10,577 bases of DNA from Euperipatoides rowelli (lineage: Eukaryota; Onychophora; Udeonychophora; Euonychophora; Peripatopsidae), in assembly GCA_003024985.2 (NCBI GenBank), contig PXIH01S0012985.1. One strand, written 5' to 3'. The notes under the pieces were generated by a model that was not told the DNA's origin, did not search any database, and saw only the letters and a list, made by a program, of their open reading frames with translations. Both the position numbers and the translations under genes were made by a program. Positions 6,588 to 10,577 of the stretch are shown here, in pieces; position 1 is the stretch's first letter; every line of letters starts with the position of its first letter.

Positions 6588-7305
6588 CTATATAATATGA
6601 CTGATGCACATCTCAACTCATGCCACCCACATGAAGCATTTCTTGGAACAAACTAGAGAATTAGCTCCAACGGGCAACGCCCCTCCCCAACATGCTATAA
6701 AGGCATTTAAACCTGTTTTACTCATTTTTTTTTACCTTACTGATTTCCAGGAGTCACAAAGCAAAACATTTGACTATTTAAATGGGGTTTTAGCTTACAA
6801 AAAATAATACATCGGCCTAAATTTATAAGTAGATTTTTTATGTAAAAGAAAATGGCAGATAACGGTTAATGGATTTTATTATAAGTTTTGAAATGAGCAA
6901 TTTTTCAAAAGAATTTGACATAGTAAAAAAAATATGCCGAAGCCTAAATTTTTAAATGATAAACTAAAGTTTAAATTAGTAATGTTAGTCAAAATAAATG
7001 TTCCAATTATATGGAATTTATTTTATAAAATTATTTTACTATATACAATTTTTAGACGACAGTCCAAAATCTACAATACATATATCACCCTTCTTAGTTT
7101 ACTTTCTGCTAATTTTTAAAGTGTGAATTTGAAGTTCATTTCACAGGGATTCGATTTCAAAATAATTATTAGGAAGTTCTCATTGAAAAAATTAGAAAAT
7201 AATTAAAATTTATAACTTTTGGAAATATCTAAACTGTAAATCAGTAAAGGTAACACTCGTAAAATTGGTTAAAGATGGAATACATTTCTAGATGTTCAAG
7301 GGTGA
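6588..7305. other. AT-rich stretch without a supported gene
   Basis: Two short open frames (6604-6807 and 6934-7119) match no family I know. The first holds a good 3' splice-site sequence at 6728-6749, noted separately. The second is Lys/Leu/Ile-rich and composition-driven. Confidence 0.5.
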
Positions 7306-7366
7306 GTATAACATATCAATGTCACATCATATTCCTCGATTATGATGTGGCATTGATCTGTTATAC
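7306..7366. ncRNA. Candidate hairpin RNA or miniature foldback element
   Basis: Positions 7306-7331 pair with 7341-7366 around a 9-base loop. Twenty-four of 26 positions are Watson-Crick pairs, one is a possible G-U (7322 with 7350) and one is a T/C mismatch (7314 with 7358). The stem contains ATCAATG and CACATCATA and is not simple-sequence. Length and near-perfect pairing would suit a microRNA-like or siRNA-generating precursor. They equally suit a tiny foldback transposon or a recent inverted duplication. The strand is undetermined and I do not recognise a known mature microRNA in either arm. Confidence 0.45.
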
Positions 7367-7559
7367 CCGTAACCACTGCAGAATGTTGAATGAATGTTCA
7401 AAGTTTACAATCAATGACATTGAGAAGAAAGATATATTTAGATATGGTGAATAAGCATATTTTTTTTTTTAGATTAATATTTTCAAGGGAAATTTAATAT
7501 TTTTAATTAGTAGGATCATTAGAAATAATTTTTCAAATAAATGTTGATGAAATAAACAC
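7367..7559. other. AT-rich non-coding stretch
   Basis: Nothing is recognised apart from a T10 run at 7461-7470. Confidence 0.45.
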
Positions 7560-7719
7560 CTTTTTTTCCTCTGCTTTTTCCTTTTTTTGTGACAGTAATT
7601 CATAGTTTTGGAAAATCATTCAGCCTATTTGGTTTATACTTGTTTGCCATACATATAATCTTATGGAATAATGATATTGTAAATGTAAGGATAATAATAT
7701 ACAGTAACTTCTTTGTTTT

Positions 7720-7951
7720 GTGATTCTTCCTTTCAGCACTACATTTTATATAATTTTTTAATCTCCATTTTCGGGAAACAGAGAAATGTCATTATAAGTT
7801 TTATCAATTTCTTAGGGACATGATATTATAGCGTTTCATGTATTTTATGGATGTATTCAACTAGAGGGAGATGTTATTTGCCTGGTGCTATTTTACATAT
7901 TATTATCAAAATGAATAAAATTGTGAATTTTCATTTTGTGAGTGTGTGTTT
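7720..7951 (+). other. Possible 3'-terminal exon and poly(A) site
   Basis: A pyrimidine-rich tract ends in TTCCTTTCAG at 7727-7736, a good 3' splice-site sequence. From 7737 one frame stays open for 28 codons to TGA at 7821-7823. AATAAA follows at 7914-7919, a possible CA cleavage dinucleotide at 7932-7933, and a GT-rich element (TGTGAGTGTGTGTTT) at 7937-7951, in the order and spacing usual for animal poly(A) sites. The encoded residues (hydrophobic, with FGKQR in the middle) match no family I know. Each signal is common by chance in AT-rich DNA; only their order is suggestive. Confidence 0.25.
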
Positions 7952-8200
7952 AATCAACCCCCACATCTTAAGACAATTCTGAAGAAAGAAACTTTATTCT
8001 TGTTTTTGAACGAAAAATTAAAAAGTTGTCCATGGCCAGGTGAGCTAATATATATTTTTAAAAAAATTTAATTTTTTTACAAAAAATTCTAAGAGCTACT
8101 AAAAAAGAGCTATAAAATTAATATCTATGTAACTTAAACTTTTAAGAGTTTGGATTTTTTTTTAAATCGGACAATTAGTGAGCGATAACATAAACCGAAT
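7952..8200. other. AT-rich non-coding stretch
   Basis: A GT-donor-like word, CCAGGTGAGC, lies at 8037-8046 with no supporting open exon upstream. Nothing else is seen. Confidence 0.5.
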
Positions 8201-8332
8201 TTGTGTATTAGCCTTGAATCAAGTGCATTAGAAAGTACTGTTATATAATTTAGATCTAACGTGTGCGCACTTTTAGCATGTACATAAATAGACAATAAGA
8301 GTAAGATGTTGCCTAACCAGGCTAATACACAA
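8201..8332. repeat. 132-base unit with 14-bp perfect inverted ends
   Basis: TTGTGTATTAGCCT (8201-8214) is exactly complementary to 8319-8332, and one further pair follows after a single mismatch. The 104-base interior is unique-looking and includes an internal TTGA/TCAA dyad and GTGTGCGCAC (8260-8269, a perfect palindrome). It could be a very small MITE or the base of a stem in an RNA. No target-site duplication is obvious. Two minus-strand open frames across it (8134-8343 and 8273-8470) are incidental. Confidence 0.55.
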
Positions 8333-8997
8333 TACCCTTTCAACTTTTTTTTTTCTAAATAAAAATAAAAAAATAAGATTCATTCCTCTTTCACTTCTAT
8401 TTTGGGCAATTCTTGAGAAACAAAATAGTTTATTATTATTCCCTTTATAATTTAAGATTCCAGTAAACAACCAGATGGAGTAGTTTTAAGTGTGTCCCAT
8501 TAGTACAAGAGTATATTGCACACCAAAAATAACCATTATTTTTAAATTTTTACACTGATGTACAAATTGAGTATTTAGGGTGTTGTTAAGTATAATATGA
8601 CTACAAGATTTCAAATGCTATGTTAGAAGATAATATTCAACAATCAAGTATAAATTGCTTCAAGTAGCTAGCATTTATTTTCAATAGCTTCATTTCAGAA
8701 ACGACTGACAAGTTGCCTTAAAACAGCTGAAGGCTATAAATGGTAATACAGTATTGCTATAATTGTAACTGGGCTGGCAAAATGGGTCATTAGAGAGTAT
8801 TGTCTTTCAAATAGATTCATTACAAACATAAAATTCCACAAAAAAAAATGTTTGAACATCTCAAAATGAAAAGGTAACATTGTGGTAGGTCTAAGTGGTC
8901 GTTATAATGCTAAAATTTGCATCAATGATGTTTAATGTACAAAACTAACTCTTAAATAAGTAACAATAGCCTGTAAAATAAAGATCCTAGCAATGTC
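8333..8997. other. AT-rich non-coding stretch
   Basis: No gene, tRNA or transposon end is recognised over these 660 bases. Only short AT dyads such as AATACAGTATT near 8744 are present. Confidence 0.55.
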
Positions 8998-9016
8998 AAA
9001 ATCATTTGATGATTTT
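8998..9016. repeat. 8-bp AT hairpin
   Basis: AAAATCAT (8998-9005) pairs with ATGATTTT (9009-9016) around TTG. Its composition makes chance likely. Confidence 0.45.
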
Positions 9017-9088
9017 AGAAAGGCAAAAAAAATTGAATTTTGATAAAATTTGAATTACTTTGCAACAATTTTGTATGTAAAAATTTAA

Positions 9089-9121
9089 TATAAAATTTTA
9101 ATATTTAGGTAAAATTTTATA
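9089..9121. repeat. 11-bp AT inverted repeat
   Basis: TATAAAATTTT (9089-9099) is exactly complementary to 9111-9121 with an 11-base spacer. It is pure A/T, so chance is likely, but it sits in a run of related AAAATTTT words from 9050 to 9125. Confidence 0.5.
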
Positions 9122-9207
9122 CAATTTATTACTTATAAAAATGAAGATTTTAATATTTTGTCACTAACTGCAGTTGGAGCCAGAAGTTTTTGATGCCAAA
9201 TGAAGTC

Positions 9208-9264
9208 GAAAATTTCATGCCACCAGGGATGTTGTCTGGACATCCCTGGTGTGTCTAGATTTTC
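9208..9264. repeat. GC-rich 11-bp perfect hairpin with outer stem
   Basis: CACCAGGGATG (9221-9231) pairs perfectly with CATCCCTGGTG (9241-9251) around the loop TTGTCTGGA. Outside a symmetric 7/7 internal loop, GAAAAT (9208-9213) pairs with ATTTTC (9259-9264). The GC-rich core is well above background. It could be a structured RNA element or a small foldback; no known family is recognised. Confidence 0.6.
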
Positions 9265-9326
9265 AAAAACATTATATTTATATTGTCTTTTTAGCAGCAA
9301 TAAATTATCCTAGACTGCTAAATTTC

Positions 9327-9419
9327 CAACAACAACAACAAAAAATTTGAGGGACAAGGAAGCGAAAAGAGGGGTTTAGCGCCCCACTACCAAAATATTT
9401 TTAAAATAAAATAAATAAA
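9327..9419. repeat. Simple A-rich tracts (CAA and AAAT types)
   Basis: A short CAA repeat (9327-9340) runs into A-rich sequence, and an imperfect AAAT/AAAAT tract covers about 9400-9419. Between them, 9350-9385 holds a GC-richer piece (GGGGTTTAGCGCCCC at 9371-9385) of unknown origin. The A-rich end could be a decayed retroposon tail. Confidence 0.5.
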
Positions 9420-9479
9420 CAAACGTTAATTTTACCTCAGTAATAAAATAAATATGAATTATGTAATATAGAATGCCTA

Positions 9480-9850
9480 TCAAATGTGCATGTGCATTTA
9501 TCATTCATTCCGGGAAGGTGGGTGCCCTTGTTTGGTACCATGCTAGTGAAACTTAGATTTACAACAATGCATTGCAAAACTGCCCAGGTGCTTATGTTTG
9601 ACTAGAACCAGAATTCTTTAAAAGTCTGGTTTTCAAAATGGCACTTTAATTTTGGGTTACATGAAAACACTTCTGAACTTTAGATGAGGTAAAAACTTGA
9701 TACCTTGGACCCCTTTCAGAGTGATCAAAAAGGATGATGGCACACTTGTTTGATGTGGGGTACTTTACTTAACTTTGGTCGAGAAATAAGGGGTGCGCTC
9801 TTATTTGTTGGTGCCCTTTGATGGCATTCTACAGTAATAGTCTAATTTGG
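9480..9850. other. GC-richer block, possibly a decayed coding or repeat remnant
   Basis: This 370-base block is visibly richer in G and C than its surroundings and lacks long A/T runs. On the plus strand, short open stretches occur from 9506 (16 codons, then an in-frame TAG) and from 9688 in another frame, broken by TGA and TAA at 9733 and 9766. GGTGCCCTT recurs at 9521 and 9811, followed by loosely similar sequence. This would fit an old mobile-element or gene remnant with frameshifts, but I recognise no protein family. Confidence 0.3.
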
Positions 9851-9950
9851 CTAAATCACCCTGAAGCATTATTATATTATAAACAAAAGTTGAGTAGTAG
9901 TGATTGATAACTAGTGTCTGCATATCAAACTTCACATTGCACTTTCTTCC

Positions 9951-9983
9951 TATAAAAGCCAATCATACGTCGGCTTGCATTCT
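9951..9983 (+). promoter_or_regulatory. Possible TATA/initiator core promoter
   Basis: TATAAAAG at 9951-9958 is an excellent TATA box. GCATTC (9977-9982) approximates an animal initiator with its A at 9979, 28 bases downstream, which is the canonical distance. No convincing ORF follows before the hAT end at 10064. TATA-like words are frequent in AT-rich DNA, so this is a weak call. Confidence 0.2.
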
Positions 9984-10063
9984 ATCGTCTGCCACATCAT
10001 TTCATTTATTTTAATACCAAGAATAAAAACATAAACTAATTTTTAATTATGTATGTTAGATAT

Positions 10064-10135
10064 CAGGGGTGGCCAACAGGGGGATCACGATCGACTGGTC
10101 GATCGCAGTCATTATCGGTAGATCGCGAGAGCAAT
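10064..10135 (+). mobile_element. Terminus of a hAT-type DNA transposon
   Basis: CAGGGGTGGCCAAC at 10064-10077 is the kind of terminal inverted repeat found on many animal hAT elements. The following block of CGATCGAC, GGTCGATCG and GGTAGATCGCG words (10088-10128) is the subterminal signature often seen with it. The base composition changes abruptly at 10064 and returns to AT-rich after about 10135. No complementary terminus (reading GTTGGCCACCCCTG) occurs before the end of the window. The element is therefore either 3' truncated or continues beyond 10577. An 8-base target duplication would be 10056-10063; its partner is not in view. No transposase is visible, so it is probably non-autonomous. 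Confidence 0.75.
10088..10105. repeat. 18-base near-perfect palindrome in the hAT terminus
   Basis: CGATCGAC (10088-10095) pairs with GTCGATCG (10098-10105) with TG at the centre. Repeated GATCG words in hAT subterminal regions are plausible transposase-binding sites; that role is inferred. Confidence 0.6.
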
Positions 10136-10577
10136 AACAATACTATTCAATTTACAATTATTAATTACTGAATAAATAAAAAAAAATACTGAATATTTAA
10201 AAAAAAAAACAAGAAAATGTAAGTATATTTAACAATATGAATATCTAAAAAAAACATTCTATTATGTTTATTTGAAATACTATTTAGGGAAAATAATTTA
10301 ATAAAAATATTTTAAATTGACAGCCAAGTAAATAAGTAATTATAACTCATAACTTAAAACCTCAATCCACCCTATTCAATGTTAATGGGTTAGTCCTGAA
10401 GTAAAAATCTATTGGACTTTATGTTAATGTCCAAGCTAGTTTGTTTGTTTGTTTTTTTTTAATTTTGAAATAAAACGTTTATTTACAAAAATTTACAATT
10501 ACAGTTAAATATTGAAGGAATATTTGTGTATACATAAAATAAAGACTAAAAATATTATATTTCAAAAAGAATAAATG
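10136..10577. other. AT-rich non-coding stretch after the hAT terminus
   Basis: There is no gene and no second transposon terminus. A9 to A10 and T9 runs and a GTTT repeat (10440-10452) are the only structured parts. This may be transposon interior or flanking DNA. Confidence 0.5.

Noticed and set aside
5916-7119. Three short plus-strand open frames (5916-6113, 6604-6807, 6934-7119)
   Set aside because: Translations are dominated by Leu, Ile, Lys and Phe as expected from AT-rich DNA, match nothing recognised, and have no supporting start context.
7146-7156. Minus-strand ATCGAATCCC resembling a B-box half
   Set aside because: No A-box at tRNA spacing and the first half of the B-box is missing.
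8037-8046. Strong 5' splice-site word CCAGGTGAGC
   Set aside because: No acceptor with a convincing open exon leads into it; a single donor word is expected by chance.
8134-8470. Two overlapping minus-strand open frames
   Set aside because: They overlap each other in different frames and run across the small inverted-end unit; no domain, no regulatory context.
1-10577. CRISPR array, rRNA, intact tRNA, LTR or transposase gene
   Set aside because: No regularly spaced identical repeats, no conserved rRNA words, no foldable tRNA, and no frame long enough for transposase or reverse transcriptase.

Overview
This window looks like AT-rich, non-coding DNA from a metazoan nuclear genome. By eye G+C is well under one third, homopolymer runs are frequent (T20, A16, C12, G11), and there are TG, GA and ATT microsatellites. 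Terminal or internal remnants of hAT-type DNA transposons and one tRNA-like (SINE-like) fragment are present. No bacterial gene organisation is visible: no ribosome-binding-site plus ORF pairs, no operons, and no open frame above 87 codons. The short open frames have low-complexity or composition-driven translations, and none resembles a family I recognise. The lineage cannot be fixed from the sequence alone. The recurrent palindrome TAGGCCTA and the overall texture remind me of molluscs or other marine invertebrates, but that is a weak impression.

Layout. Positions 50-860 hold a long imperfect inverted repeat around a central spacer of about 400 bases. Positions 860-2450 are AT-rich filler with a C12 run, a 13-bp hairpin (1435-1481) and a TG microsatellite. 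Positions 2453-2520 hold a short two-copy direct repeat. About 2560-3325 is a strongly diverged tandem array with a unit near 70-85 bases, and one copy carries a GA expansion. Positions 3753-3894 pack four palindromes or hairpins into about 140 bases, and a very stable 41-base hairpin follows at 4250-4290. Positions 4558-4699 carry three octamer-like motifs next to three GATCAGC words. A tRNA-like A-box/B-box pair on the minus strand (4991-5071) suggests a SINE head. Positions 6107-6587 read as a decayed hAT-family fragment. Positions 7306-7366 form a 26-bp near-perfect hairpin, the best candidate here for a small-RNA precursor or a miniature transposon. Positions 7720-7951 combine a good 3' splice-site sequence, a 28-codon open stretch, a stop, AATAAA and a GT-rich element, so they could be a terminal exon. 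A 132-base unit with 14-bp inverted ends lies at 8201-8332, and a perfect 11-bp GC-rich hairpin at 9221-9251. A TATA/Inr-like arrangement sits at 9951-9983. The clear 5' end of another hAT element begins at 10064 and has no matching end inside the window.

Function. No genes that act together can be described here. The most economical reading is an intron or intergenic stretch filled with old mobile-element debris. The items most worth checking are the long inverted repeat, the diverged tandem array, the 7306-7366 hairpin and the possible terminal exon ending near 7932.
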